Below are positions 23,001 to 34,089 of a stretch of DNA of 64,000 nucleotides, in pieces. Under the pieces are notes generated by a model. The model saw only the letters and a list, made by a program, of their open reading frames with translations. It was not told the origin of the DNA and did not search any database. Position numbers and translations under genes: made by a program. Source of the DNA: Cristatella mucedo (taxonomy: Eukaryota > Bryozoa > Phylactolaemata > Cristatellidae); the NCBI GenBank assembly GCA_009760855.2, contig WPIO01000078.1, positions 374,001 to 438,000 of the forward strand, given 5' to 3'. How positions within the stretch are numbered: position 1 is the stretch's first letter; every line of letters starts with the position of its first letter.

Positions 23001-24351
23001 AAGCACCACGTGAAGCTACCAGGGACATATCAATGCAAAAGCCTTCTCCACCTGCTCTCCTTATCTAGTAAACGTGTCAATCGACTGCGAAACTGGGGAT
23101 GCGTTTGAAAGAGTTCATACTGACGAAAACGTAGCCATTATAAAGGAAACAGGGACTGCACACACATGGTGTAATTGACCAGCTTTCACAGGGGCACTAT
23201 CGTCAGAAGCGAGGTTGTATTCGGTGGCTACAACCACAGAGCCACAGTACAGCAAAGAGGACATGTCAGGTGCGCAATATTTTCTAACTGCTAAGTCGTA
23301 TTGTTTACAGGGCAGTTAGTTCACAAACCGAGTCGTGGGTAATATTTATGTACGACCAGGTCTTTCTACGTTCGCTATTGCCAAAATTTTATAGAGTTGT
23401 AAAAAAAAACTGTAAGAGCACATTAAGGTGCAATCGGCGATGTTAATGCAACCATCAAAATAGAGTGGAAAGAAAATGCATCCTTTCAGAACTACTGTAT
23501 ATTATTTCAATTGTCACCACTCCCACAAGTAATACACCAAAAGATGCTTTGGGTCGTTGATATGAACACGCTACAAAAAGATACGCGGTTAATGAACAGG
23601 TACACTACAAAATAATGGTAGTCCGGAAAGTCAGTGAAATTTGAACCTAGCCATTCTGTGAGCGAGAGTGCTGCACACGGTGTGTCACAATAACATTAAA
23701 AAAAAAGCTAAAGACGACGGTTCAAACTATCGGCCGGACCGGACATCGTGCCATCGTTTTCAATGGATCGTTTTCTGCACAGCCATCAGCAAGGCCCACG
23801 ATGAAAGAGTTGCCTACCTCTCAAGACAGATTTCGTACTGCAGGCTCTAATCAGGAGCCGGTGATAATAGCAACTCATTAATTCTCACCAGCACTCATAG
23901 TCGCGCCAGCATTACTCTCAGGCTCTGCGTGTACTGCAAGTACTACAAGCAATCGCTTGTAACTGGCTTTGTCTGCTCGGAGCGAGCATTTATCTTACAG
24001 CACAGAACGTTTGCTCACTTTACTAGCATATATGCTCGCTAGCCGCTTCTTTGGAAATTATGATGCTGAGAGCACGCAAGAAAGTGACTCTAATCTAGCA
24101 TTATTTATGAAGATCTTTCGCAAAGTGGTCACTGCAAGTGTAAGGAGGAGAAGAAATGTGCCGGCATAATGGATATGTACTCTGCAACTGAGAAATTGCA
24201 GAAACATTAATTTTACTTTTCCAAACAGAAAAATACGAGTGCAATAGCCTTCCGGGCATTACAGAACAGTTGGAAAGCTCGAGTCGATGTCATTGAAGGG
24301 TGACGTCGGGCGGCGGCACGTCGCTGTAAGACGCCATCAGAGGCGAACTCC
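20061..24351. other. 4.3 kb without recognised features
   Basis: The largest stretch with neither a repeat family shared within the window nor a gene. An 81-codon plus frame (20639-20884) and a 99-codon minus frame (21374-21673) have plausible composition but no recognisable domains. Single exons of a long gene could hide here. Confidence 0.4.
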
Positions 24352-24376
24352 CGCCGGCGGCGAGCTGCCGCCGGCG
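24352..24376. repeat. Perfect 10-bp inverted repeat
   Basis: CGCCGGCGGC, spacer GAGCT, then GCCGCCGGCG gives a perfect GC-only stem in otherwise mixed DNA. Confidence 0.75.
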
Positions 24377-25066
24377 CTTCCCGTAAAGGGCGTCACCGTG
24401 CTCTGCTAACATGTAAAGCGAAAGATTGCGTCAGCGATGATTCACTTCCTCTTCAGAAATCGCGTCTATACTTATTTCCGTAGCGTCGGTTGAACTTGAA
24501 GTATTCGCCACTGGCGCTGATTGGGACGCAACCATCGCCCTCTGCACTGGGTCATAGCTCTCCCATGCTGAAGTCTCGAAAATGCAGAAAGCCGAGAGCT
24601 GTCTGAGTGTTGGCGTGCCCACACCCACAATGCTGCTCTGCCCCAGCCGGACTCACGCCACTCCGCCTGGCCCCACTTCATTTTACGCTGCAGTTGGACA
24701 GTGTCGGCTAACGAAGCTGGATTTAATTGGAACGGGTCAACTGCGGTCGCGTGACCCGCTAGTCCTGCAGCGAGGCACTTTCTGCTTGTCCATCGGCCTT
24801 CGCGGACGCTATCCCTCTCTCCCTCTCGCCCACTTTCTCTTCTCTTCTCTACTGGCGCTCCGGAGCAGCTTCCGCGACGGCTTCTACATCCGCATGTACG
24901 CTTGCACGCTTGCGTTGCTTGCGTACCCTACAATACAGCTGTCGTCGTCAGTACAACTATCCACTTGTGGGGGCTTCGTTCTACATCGAGCTGCCGCCGT
25001 ACGCCGAGCCCCTACAAGGGCTCAGCCCTTACATAAAGGGAGGACTGTCCTGATTAGTGCGGAGTC
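24377..25066. other. GC-richer stretch, no gene recognised
   Basis: A 168-codon plus frame (24582-25088) overlaps smaller minus frames. Its content looks composition-driven. ACATAAAGGG near 25033 is a weak TATA-like string. It precedes repeat E, so it may be the body of an unknown element. Confidence 0.35.
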
Positions 25067-25152
25067 GCGCAGAGGCAAAGCACTGTAATTTACGGACGTC
25101 TTCTCATCTCACTGCGTCCAAAATGTGTCCGCGAGCGTCCCGTTGAATAACT
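25067..25152 (+). repeat. Dispersed repeat E, copy 2
   Basis: GCAGAGGCAAAGCACTGTAA ... CATCTCACTGCGTCCAAAAT ... CGAGCGTCCCGTTGAATAAC matches copy 1 at 9392. It could be the 3' part of an unidentified element whose upstream part is 24.4-25.07 kb. Confidence 0.4.
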
Positions 25153-25182
25153 TGCGCCTACGACGCCAAAATTGGTCGTGAT

Positions 25183-25186
<4 letters not shown>

Positions 25187-25214
<28 letters not shown>

Positions 25215-25340
25215 CTGATGATATATATATATATACTGATGATATATATATATATATATACTGATGATATATATATATATATATATATATATACTGATGA
25301 TATATATATATATACTGATGATATATATATATATATACTG

Positions 25341-25399
<59 letters not shown>

Positions 25400-25414
25400 T
25401 GATGATATATATAT
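25187..25414. repeat. AT minisatellite with interspersed ACTGATGAT
   Basis: Stretches of (AT)n are broken about seven times by ACTGATGAT or ACTGGTGAT. The apparent tyrosine/isoleucine frame across it is an artefact. Confidence 0.95.
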
Positions 25415-25456
25415 GGGCAGCTTTAAGTAAGCTTACAAGTGCTCTTACATAAAATA

Positions 25457-25850
25457 CAGTCGTCCCTCGTTTATCACGATTAATTAGTTCCAGACTCTAC
25501 CGCGATAAGTGAATTTCCTTAAAGTAGAATTATTTATTTACAAATCGGATATTTTTATGGTTAGAGCATGTAAAACTCGCTCACGACCCTCCAAATGTGT
25601 TTTTTAACAATATTAAAGCCTCTGGACATGAAATAGCACCCCTTCAGTCACTATTACAGTCATATTATATATTAGACAAAATAAGAGAACATAAGACACA
25701 TTAAACGTTACAAATATCCTAATATTTTTACTGTACATTTAAAGAATAGGATAGCCAATCAGTGAACAGCACGCTCTGATCAGCTTGGTTTCACCACACC
25801 CGATTTTTTTTAAAGCTCTTGCCCACACACAAGAAGGGGTCGAACGGCTG
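25457..25850 (+). mobile_element. Mariner/pogo-type MITE, 5' end and interior
   Basis: CAGTCGTCCCTCGTTTATCA followed by CGCGATAAGTGAATTTCC is the terminal sequence of a mariner/Tigger-like non-autonomous family known from many animals. TA precedes it at 25455. Interior pieces such as CTCTGGACATGAAATAGCAC and AGCCAATCAGTG also fit. I could not find the opposite terminus, so it is truncated or decayed. Confidence 0.55.
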
Positions 25851-26064
25851 CACCTGGTATTGAAGGGTTTGCGGCGGTGTCCTAATACAAATACCTACAG
25901 TCCATACGTACAGTAATGGTTCATTGTAATTGTAATACAGAGTGCATAACTGACTCAGAAAACCGAGAGCGCTGTATAATAATTTTCACTATCTCGATCA
26001 ACTTTTTTAATATTTGCAAAAACATACAATAAAAAGTACAAGCCAATTTAACAGCCTCTTTTGT

Positions 26065-26527
26065 TTGTAATGTAATGTAATGTATCTCCGTCTGTAACTC
26101 CACGAACTCATAAAGACCATGTGGGTGTTACGCATGAGAGTTTTGTATAGCGCACTTGCAGCCTAAGCGGCTTTCGGTACGCATTCGGTAGCCAACAGAC
26201 TTCGTCTCACGCAACAAAGAGAAAGTGGAAAGCATAGCAGAGTCAGGAGAGCAGTTAAGGTAGTGAGTAGCATGGAAGTATCAGCTCAGGACCGCGGAAA
26301 AGGATGAGCCATAGTCGGCAGTAGGAGAGTAGTTGTCGTTGCGTAAGAATTGTGGAAGCGAGTTCCACAGTCTAGGACATGCAGAGCTAAAGCTTCTGTC
26401 ACCAACGGTCTTTAAGCGGAGTAACGGAGCAGCTAATTTATTGTCCACATAGGACCTGAGGGCGCGAACAGGTTGAAACGGATGCAGCCGTTCAGCTAGG
26501 TACGAAGGAGCCAGTCCGTGGCCGGCC
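26065..26527 (-). mobile_element. L2 family B 3' fragment
   Basis: TGTAATGTAATGTATCTCC at the left is the (ACATT)n tail on the minus strand, followed by the C-terminal coding region with SFSSACPRLWNSLPQFLRND. Its 5' end meets a SINE-1 copy at 26528. Confidence 0.82.
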
Positions 26528-26632
26528 TGTATAGTGACAGAAGAGCCTTTACGGCTATCACCACCGCTTGCAGTGGCGACCGAGGTAGTGAAAAGCAACT
26601 GTCTTAGCAAGTGTGCCATCACGGCTCCGCGA
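26528..26632 (-). mobile_element. SINE-1 copy, internally deleted
   Basis: GACAGAAGAGCCTTTACGGC, GCTTGCAGTGGCGACC and GTGCCATCACGGCTC are SINE-1 tail and head, but the B-box segment between them is missing. Confidence 0.65.
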
Positions 26633-26906
26633 TAGAGTGAAGTCGCGACAGTCGAAGCGCGAAGTGGCGTGGAACGACTGTATACAATATGCCCGCTCTG
26701 AGTCGCTCTAAGCCTGCCACTGCACGTCAACAAGAGAAAACAGAGCGCGCCGATGACACAAGCTCTTCTTACAAAAGCAATTATTCTAATAAGGAATTAT
26801 GCTAAGTAACTTAAATGTTTGAGACTGTGTGTGTTCCGGCAGAGCACAAATATTTGGCTTAAGAAACAAAATTTTCAAAATTCCCTTCTCCATGCAAATA
26901 GCACTG

Positions 26907-27045
26907 CAGTGGTACCTCGGCTTACGAGCTTAATTCGTTCCGTGCCGGAGCTCGCAACTTCAATTACTCGTGTGTCAAATCAATTGATTACATTGAAATG
27001 AATTGAAACTCCATTAATCCGTTCCGGACCCCCCAAAAACACTGC
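26907..27045 (+). mobile_element. Mariner/pogo-type MITE, 5' end
   Basis: CAGTGGTACCTCGGCTTACG, TTCGTTCCGTGCCGGAGC and TAATCCGTTCCGGACCCCCC are hallmarks of a widespread mariner-type MITE terminus. Only about 140 bases are recognisable before an L2 fragment begins. Confidence 0.55.
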
Positions 27046-27099
27046 GATTTTATGGCATGTCTTTAAATTAAAAAATGTACTTATAAACTAGTCGGGTTT

Positions 27100-27660
27100 T
27101 AATGCTAATCATTCTAAAGAGTCAGCATTGCTTCGCGTGTGTAAATGCCGAGTTTGGTCAAGCCCGTCTGCTGGCTTTGATTGATTTTTCTGCAGCGTTT
27201 GAAGCTATGTCACTGGCACTGCATTGCAAAGGTTCACATCCCATCTGACTGGGAGATGTGGTATTGCTGTTGCTCCGGCAGCGGCAGCTCTAGTGGAGTT
27301 TCACGAACAGAGCGGTAAACGAGACTCGATATTTATTTCTCTCAATGCGTACATATTTGAGAGCTCGATTTATCACAGCAGCTACATCGGGAAATATAGC
27401 GTACCTTTGTGGCCTGACAATACTCGCTGCGTCAATGACTTAACTATTGGCCACAGGTGAGGAGTAGACAGTGCTGTGTCAATGGCGCAACTATTGGCCA
27501 CAGGTAAGGCATACACTAGTGACCAGGCTAATTACAACAGCAGAAGCAGCAGGCGCACACAATAGAGAATCCAGTGTATAGATGTAAGCAGAGAAGGTTT
27601 GTCCGGGGAATCACTGGGGTATGGGGTACCTCAAGGCTCTGTGCTTGGTCAGATCCATAT
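27100..27660 (+). mobile_element. L2 family A RT fragment, interrupted by an LTR-like element
   Basis: Left of 27256 the sequence follows the RT region around GTALQWFRSYLSGR. It is broken by a 308-bp insertion (27257-27564) and then resumes at the next bases as ATCCAGTGTATAGATG and GGGGTACCTCAAGGCTCTGT (VPQGSV region). The continuity on both sides of the insertion is clear from comparison with 43.17-43.28 kb. Confidence 0.75.
27257..27564. mobile_element. LTR-like element, copy 2, inserted in an L2 LINE
   Basis: The element begins TGTGGTATTGC and ends GCGCACACAATA. It is flanked by GAGA on both sides (27253-27256 and 27565-27568), while the uninterrupted LINE at 43.2 kb has GAGA once. Termini close to TG..CA and a 4-bp duplication fit a solo LTR. 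No internal coding region is seen. The minus strand carries AATAAA, as in copy 1. Confidence 0.6.
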
Positions 27661-27704
27661 GCCGTATCGCAGTACAATGCCAGCAATATCTGATAATTGC
27701 CATT

Positions 27705-28165
27705 AATAATAATAATAATAATGCACTTGATAAAGCGCCCTCAGAGAACTCAATCTCTCTCTAGGCGCTTTACATTTGCTGCAAGGGGAGCGCGATTGAA
27801 TGGTGAGTAATATCATGCTTGATAAACATGATTAACATGGTTAGGGGTGACATGCACAGGGTCGGCATGCAAATGTGGTTAGTGGCAGTAAGCACAGTGT
27901 CAGTACGCATAAGCACATCAAATCAAAGGGACCCACTAAATGCTGTCCTAAATAAGTGTGTTTTAAGTTCTTTTAAAATGTGGTCAAGTCAGGGGATGTT
28001 GTGACGCAAGTCGGGAGTGAGTTCCAGGCTTTGGAAGCATACGAACTAAATGCACGGTCTCCAAAGGATTTTAGGTTTGTACGAGGTATTGGTATACTGT
28101 TGGATTCCGAAAAGCGGGTGGTACGATGCTTGGCCTGGTGGGGAGTGAATAGAAACGAACGAGAA
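27705..28165 (-). mobile_element. L2 family A 3' fragment
   Basis: AAT repeats and a perfect stem-loop at the left are followed by the 3' UTR and the last RT residues on the minus strand (FSESNS...LQIP region). It lies head-to-tail opposed to the fragment at 27100-27660. Confidence 0.8.
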
Positions 28166-28194
28166 ATCTAAATGGAAGCGTCTCCCAGCAGCTT

Positions 28195-29960
28195 CTAGTC
28201 TATTTTTAACGGACCGTTATAAATTTCCGTATTTTCTCAGGCCGTTGCCGTCGATTGTCACGCATTGCCCTCGAATGTACTTTCGAGATTAGTTGAAAGG
28301 ATGCGGTTGCACATTTAATACAGCGAAATGTAATACGCAAGAAAAATTGGTTCTCTCTGACAAAATTTGTTTGTAATTGAAACAGACAATCATAGATTGC
28401 TGTATTGTCTCGGGTAACTGACGTCGATTGTCATGGATTGCTCAAGGTTGAACGCGCAAAGTGACAGTACGCCCACAGTGAGCGTTATTTGGTAGGATAA
28501 TTACATATTCAAACAGTCGGTTTCCAGCAAATTTGAAACAGGTTTCGGTAGAAGCTGGTCCATAGCCGTCGATTGCAGTGCATAGCCCTCGATTGTGCCT
28601 TTATCGATTGCATAAAAAGATGAGGCTGCACTTTAAATGCAGTGCAGTGCAATACGCAAGAAAAGTTAGACCTTCTCTCAGCAACTGTCGGTCGATTTAC
28701 AACGGACCATTTTGGATTCGCGTATTACCCTGGGCTATTGCCGTCGATTGAACGCAAAAAATGGGTGAAAATTATGCACGCGCGCTCTCATAGGTACACG
28801 TTATGTGTTGCAGTCAATCTTGTCAATTTTCCACGGATTGCCCTATCGGCCCTTACCATTGCTGTGGATTGCCGTGCATTGCTGACAGTTAACGAGCAAA
28901 GCATCTCAAAAATGCCACGGTTTTACTTTGGACGCAGCAGAATGTTATATGTAATGACAATTGAGGCTTCCTCGCTATCATTTTCTCTTCAATTTGCCGG
29001 GAATTAGGGTATTGGCGCGGACCATTGCTGTCAATTGCCATTCATTGCTCGCGATTTTACTTTGCGATTGGTTGAAAGGATGTGATTGCACTTTAAACAC
29101 AAGCGCTGTGACAGGTAAGATATATTTTATCTTGGCCCGGTCACTTTCCAGTGATTTGCGATGGATCATAACGGATTGCCATATTTCCGTCGATTGCCAT
29201 GCATTGCCCAAGATTGAAAGTTCAGAGCTAGTTAAAGAGGTTGAAACTATGTGCGGGCGCAGTGAGATGTTACATGGAATGAGAATTGGAGCTTGGTGCA
29301 GCTGATTTCTCGACGATTTGCCACGGATTGCTGTATTAGTCTCTGCCATTGCTGTCGATTGCCGTGAATTGTTGATAATTAAAGAGCAAAATAGCTTGAA
29401 AGTCCTACGATTTCAATATTAGCACAAACAAATGTGAAATGCGATGACAATAGGCACTTCGTGCAACAATTAGTGTTCAACTTACTATAGATTGTTGTGG
29501 ATTGCTTCTTCGAGCCGAGCCGAACCGTTGCTGTATATTGCCATGCATTGCCCGAGATTGTACGAGCGAAACTGCTTAAAATGATATGCTTGACTTTAAC
29601 CAGTGTGCTTTGTAACAAGCATCCAAAATTGGAGCATTGCGAAACCGATTTCAGGGCATTTTGCATTAGATTCCTGTAGATTACGGTATTGGCCCGGGCC
29701 ATTGCAGTCAATTGCAGTGCATTGCTGCCGAACGGTCGAGGCAATTGTAGTGAAATTGTTCGCACGCAATAACCGAAAATTAGTTCAACGTGCAATCACT
29801 ATTGGAGCTTTCATTTTACGTATTCTTGTCGCTTTGTGGCGGGTTTCGGCTGATTGACGTACTGGCCTGGGCAGTTGCAGACGATTGCAGCGCATTGCTG
29901 CAGAATGGTCGAGGCAATTACAGTGAAGTAATGTGAGCACACAACCGAAGAGTAGAGCAG
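28195..29960. repeat. Degenerate tandem array, about eleven units of roughly 165 bp
   Basis: A core of TTGC-N-GTCGATTGCCATGCATTGC or a close variant recurs near 28251, 28424, 28569, 28744, 28865, 29031, 29190, 29355, 29534, 29708 and 29882. Spacings are mostly 145-179, with one of 121. Other shared parts per unit are a 'ggattgccgtattggcccgggcc' type block before the core and AATGCGA...GAAAATTGGAGCTT type sequence after it. Units differ from one another a good deal, so the array is old or slowly homogenised. Frames here are not genes. Confidence 0.75.
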
Positions 29961-30289
29961 CGTGGCCATTCAACGGCAGTGAGGATGCGCTGGCGGTGGC
30001 CCGGAACCGGTGAGGCAGGCTCTCTTCGTGGTCGGAGCTCTGGGCAACTGGCGGCCAAACATTGAAGCTCGCCTGACATTCCTCGGCATTCCACTCACAG
30101 AGCAAACGGCATTTCGACGGCTTTATGTCTCGAAAGCTGCGAAAGTTCCTGAACCGGGAGGCACCTGCGACCTCCGGCTGGGTAGGGCACCGCTGGCTAA
30201 GCACATTCAATATTTTAATAAATCATATATTATAGCAATAAATAATCATTAGTTTTGTCATATATAAATAAATTGTCATAGGTATTGAG

Positions 30290-30365
30290 GGCTGTGATAG
30301 CTGAGAAGGTAAGGTCCTGGTGCTCTAAGCGACCAACGTCACGTGTTGGAACCCTATGACGGTAG
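30290..30365 (+). mobile_element. tRNA-like SINE head, unassigned family
   Basis: GGGCTGTGATAGCTGAGAAG followed by GTGTTGGAACCC resembles A- and B-boxes of a tRNA-derived SINE. A similar head, GGCTGTGATAGCTCAGGAGG, lies on the minus strand at about 56660-56712. Neither folds as a clean functional tRNA by eye. Confidence 0.3.
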
Positions 30366-30624
30366 CTTCCGCATTGCGGTAAAGGAACTATGAAGATTCC
30401 GATCCTTTCGGCGTGCTTTCGTTTCTAACAGCTATCGTCAAGCCGTCCACTGATGGCGAGTCCGCTGGTTTTCCTAAACAATCCAGTTTATGTATAAGTG
30501 GTTGGAGAAAGTTCAAACACGTTAAAGTTTCAAGCTCGTAATTGCAGGTCGTCGTATTAAAGATATTCATTAGTATTGAATACTATCTTATTTATTAAAA
30601 GTAAGTTCCCGTTTTCTTTTAGAG

Positions 30625-30735
30625 CTAATCACTCCACAGTGTACGGTTACGGTTGTATAACGACCTTCTCAGGAACTCAGACTTAGGACACGATAAGTTC
30701 TCTGAGGGTGCTAAAAAAATATATTATTACTATTA
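30625..30735 (+). mobile_element. Chimeric L2 fragment
   Basis: TTTAGAGCTAATCACTCCAC, from the RT segment FRANHST, is joined within about 60 bases to the right arm of the 3' stem-loop (AAGTTCTCTGAGGGTGCT) and an ATT tail. This is an internally deleted copy. Confidence 0.6.
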
Positions 30736-30892
30736 TTACTATCATTGCCAAACAATTGGCCTCCTTCCGGTCTGTCAGTTCCGGTCCTTTCGCGTCTCTT
30801 TGCGTGAGCGACTGTTTTGCAACGGTCCCTTACTGTCGTCGAGAGACAGGATGAGACTTCGAGCGACTTGTGAGCACTCGCGGACGGAGCGA

Positions 30893-31063
30893 TTGATGAG
30901 CCGTGATGGCACACTAGGTAAGGCTGTTGCTTTCACAACCTCGGTCCCGAGGTCGTGGGTTCGATTCCTGTGGTGGGTGATCCTTTATCGCCACTGCAAG
31001 CGGTGGTGATAGCCGTAAAGGCTCTTCTGTCGCTATACAAAAAAGAGGCTGCTTAATCAGCTA
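30893..31063 (+). mobile_element. SINE-1 copy, full length
   Basis: GATGAGCCGTGATGGCACAC, B-box GTGGGTTCGATTCC, GCAAGCGGTGGTGATAGCC and CTATACAAAAAAGAGGC are all present in plus orientation. Confidence 0.8.
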
Positions 31064-31554
31064 GGATTTATTTATTTATTTTATTGCACTCGCGTTCGCG
31101 TGCGATCCTCGGCCACTTACTATTCCTCCTACGAAGCCTGACTACTAACCAATCATATCTACCTGCCGGCCACTAGGCCGGGCCTAGTTCACCCAACTCA
31201 CCCCCTCACCCAACCTATTAGCTCAACCAACCAGATGCTAAGCAAACAGCTGGTGACTAGGAATGTCCCTGTGAACTTGTTAAGACCGACTGCTATCACG
31301 CACGACCAGGGCCCCAATTCGAGTCAGTTCACTGCAGCTCCGTCAGTAGTTAGGAGGACTAGGTGGAGCTAGTGACGCGTGGCATTAGATGCTTAAATAC
31401 CGACCGATCGCCAGCAACACGACGCGACAGCACCAAACCCGTGTGAGTTCGCACAGTGGGTTTTATTCACCACTGATGCCCCCTCCGCACCGGCGCTCCC
31501 GAATTCATCGACCTGAACGGTCTGTTCACTTTGTAGGCCCTGTTCTCATACGCA

Positions 31555-31728
31555 ATGATGAATCCAGTCCCCCAGCAAGCCGAAGAGAGCCTAAAGCCGG
31601 GGCAAGTAGCAGACGATGGTCAGCAGCAATCTCCGGCAGAAGAAAGTACTGAGAGGATTGTGCTGCCGCAAAAGAAGCAGACTACACTGAATGACCCTAC
31701 CGGTCCTGGCCTAAGACGGTTCTCTTGA
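31555..31728 (+). CDS. Short open frame of 57 codons, unknown
   Basis: Begins MMNPVPQQAEESLKPGQV and continues with glutamine- and glutamate-rich sequence to KKQTTLNDPTGPG. The composition looks protein-like. TTTGTAG about 18 bases upstream could be a splice acceptor, and TTAAATACC at 31393 could be a weak promoter. It may be the start of a transposon-encoded protein. No family is recognised. Confidence 0.2.
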   Translation: MMNPVPQQAEESLKPGQVADDGQQQSPAEESTERIVLPQKKQTTLNDPTGPGLRRFS

Positions 31729-31825
31729 GCTCAGCCGAAGCGCATCACTGTACTTGTTCGAACAGTCAACAATCGAGCAACCTGACTGCTCACCGGTTGG
31801 CCATCCGGAGACGGCTGTTATTTAG

Positions 31826-31945
31826 ATTTAATTATAGTGATAAATTAAATATATTTATAATGTATATATAATATTTATTTATTTATTATTATATAAAGTA
31901 AATAAATAATTATCTAAATAATTTTATCTAATAATTATCCGGAGA
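31826..31945. repeat. AT-only block
   Basis: About 120 bases made almost only of TATT, AAAT and ATAA combinations between mixed-composition flanks. Confidence 0.8.
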
Positions 31946-32032
31946 CAGCAAGGCCTGTACACTGGCGTTAAGACGTCTTCGACACGGTTCAAATCCAGAC
32001 GCTGGCACAATATTTCTCCGGTCATTTTCATT

Positions 32033-32386
32033 TGTCACCACCGGATGCATTGCAAAGCCACATGATTAACTTTAACTGAGAACTGCTTATAAAATAGCCG
32101 GGATAAGCTGAGCCTTGTGATCAGCACGATTTACGATTATTACGAACAAGAATTGTTTGATTTACGACCTGGCCACTATATAAGGCAAGGACCTGACCGC
32201 AGTCCAGCATTTGGATTAGCGGTCTGAGGTTGGTAAGTTCGAGTGCTGAGCTGTTCTAAGCTGCAAGTGAATCTGTTGGATACACCTGAAAGTATCAGCC
32301 GTGATATGCAGGCTATTCTTCGTGCATGCTTCTAACGGTGTTGCTGTTAGTACTGTGTGCAGAATATCGAGCCCTGTGTCGTTACA
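32033..32386 (+). mobile_element. Second LTR-like family with TATA box, longest copy
   Basis: Starts TGTCACCACCGG and ends TGTCGTTACA. It contains TATATAAGG at 32177-32185 after a conserved block (CTGAGAACTGCTTATAAAAT) and a downstream block shared with the minus-strand copy at 53018. A TATA box inside a repeat with TG..CA ends suggests an LTR. No matching 4-6 bp flanks are seen. Confidence 0.45.
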
Positions 32387-32414
32387 CCTGGCATGTTACG
32401 TCATCAGGCATTTA

Positions 32415-33770
32415 ATTATAATAATTACTATTATTATACATTTATATAGCACCCTCAGATAAATTAATTTCTTTCTAGGCACTATACATATACTGTACAG
32501 AAAGCATGATCAAATGATTAGTGATAGAAAGCACAATGACAACAAGCATAACATGGTTAGAGGTGACATAGTGTCAACATGTATGGTTAAAATATGGTTA
32601 GTGGCAACATGCACAGTGTCAGCACGAATAAGCACACAAAGCATGAATCACAGGAACCCACTAGATTTTATGATAAACATGTGTTTTAAGCTACTCTTTA
32701 AATGTTGTCAAGTCGGGGATGTCATGTCACCAGTCGGAAGTGATTTACAGGCTTTGGGAGCATACAAACCAAATGCACGGTCTCCAAAAAATTTGAGGTA
32801 CGAGGCGTAGCTACAAGATTTAAGTCAGAAAAGCGGGTGGAACGATGCCTAGCCTGGTGTGGTGGAGTAACTGTAGCTGCCAGTAGGCTGGAGCTTGAGA
32901 ATAAAGGGACATAAAAGTCAGTGACAGAACCTTGAAGTCGATAGGCTGCTTGATCGGGAGACCGTGTTGGTCGGTGAGAAGTGATGCGATGAGGAAACTG
33001 TGAACAGAGCCCTGAAGTCGATTCGCTGCGTTATTAAGAGCCCGTTTTGGTCGGCGAGAAGTGCTATGGTGTGGAAACTGTGAGGCTCACGACAGACAAG
33101 CCTACTGCAGTGCTTTGCACCAGCTGTACGAGCTTGATTGCACAGGCTGGTAGACCAGCAAGCAGTGAGTTACAGAAGTAGAGATGGGATTTTACATATG
33201 AACCAATGTGGATGTAGTATCCATGTCTAAGCAAGTACAAATTCTAGCAATGATGTGTAGCTGAAAGTAGGCAGGCTTGACTGTGGAGTTGCTATGGTCA
33301 TCTAGTGAAAGGTCACTTTGGATTAGAACATCTAGATTTCGTGCAGATTCAACAGGAGATATGCAGCCAATCTTGAGTGTTGGCCTTTCTATTTGCGAAT
33401 CACACTTGGTTTAACCTTAACAAGTAAGTTGGTTGTATCGTCATTCAATTTAAGAAAGTTTGCTGACATCCATATGCGGATGTCAGCAATACATGCAGCA
33501 AGTGATTTAAGAGAAATCAAAATGCTGGAGGGCTGTGAGAGATCAAAGCAAAGGTACAACTGAGTGTCATCTGCATAGAAGTGAAAGCCTAGATTGGGAT
33601 ATCGATGACATCGCCAAGAGGGAGAGTGAAAAGAAGTAGACCAAGCACAGAGGCCTGAGGTACCTGGTACTTTAATGGCTCCTCGGATTCCTTTTCGGTT
33701 CATATCAATTCTCGGGAGCGATGTTAAAGTCCTCCATAGCGAGGAAAGAACGATTTCGTGCACACAGAAC
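32415..33770 (-). mobile_element. L2 LINE family A, decayed, with internal duplication
   Basis: The left end carries ATT repeats and the stem-loop remnant. The minus-strand frame at 33389-33763 still reads FHFYADDTQLYLCF followed by DIRIWMSANFLKLNDDTTNLLV, the end of the RT core. Between about 32930 and 33090 an approximately 80-bp piece (beginning with the 'ctgaagtcgat' segment) is present twice. The element is heavily mutated. Confidence 0.8.
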
Positions 33771-34089
33771 CGAAATGGGATCAGAGAAATCTGAGATAAA
33801 GGAAGACTTGGTACCTGGGGGCCGAAGATTGCGGTTACAGCAGTACAAGCTGTGGCTTCATCATCGATCGCCGTCCAGATGATCAGGCTTCATCGTCGAT
33901 CGCCGTCCAGAAGATCATCTTACACTATCGCAGGTAGCAGTGTACACAACACGCGAAGCGCAAGACGTTTTCCGGTTCAGAGAGTGCCCATCCTATCGCT
34001 AAGCTAATAATGAACCAGCACTATCTGATAATTTAAAAATATATATATATATTAGTATATTTTATTTATCTTTGAATTGTATGTCAAAT

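Larger units (their letters stand above)
29961..30892. other. No gene seen
   Basis: Follows the tandem array. It contains the tRNA-like head at 30290 and the chimeric LINE piece at 30625; the rest is unassigned. Confidence 0.4.

Noticed and set aside
24582-25088. 168-codon plus frame
   Set aside because: Low-complexity Ser/Leu/Arg content in GC-rich DNA, no domain, no splice or poly(A) context.
25218-25430. 70-codon Tyr/Ile/Asp frame
   Set aside because: Translation of the AT minisatellite.
28642-29857. Frames of 60-140 codons with IAVDCHALL-type repeats
   Set aside because: They recur because of the tandem DNA array; frames change strand and phase, so the repetition is of DNA and not of protein domains.
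28195-29960. CRISPR array
   Set aside because: Units are about 165 bp, diverged and contiguous, without short identical repeats and unique spacers; the genome is animal.
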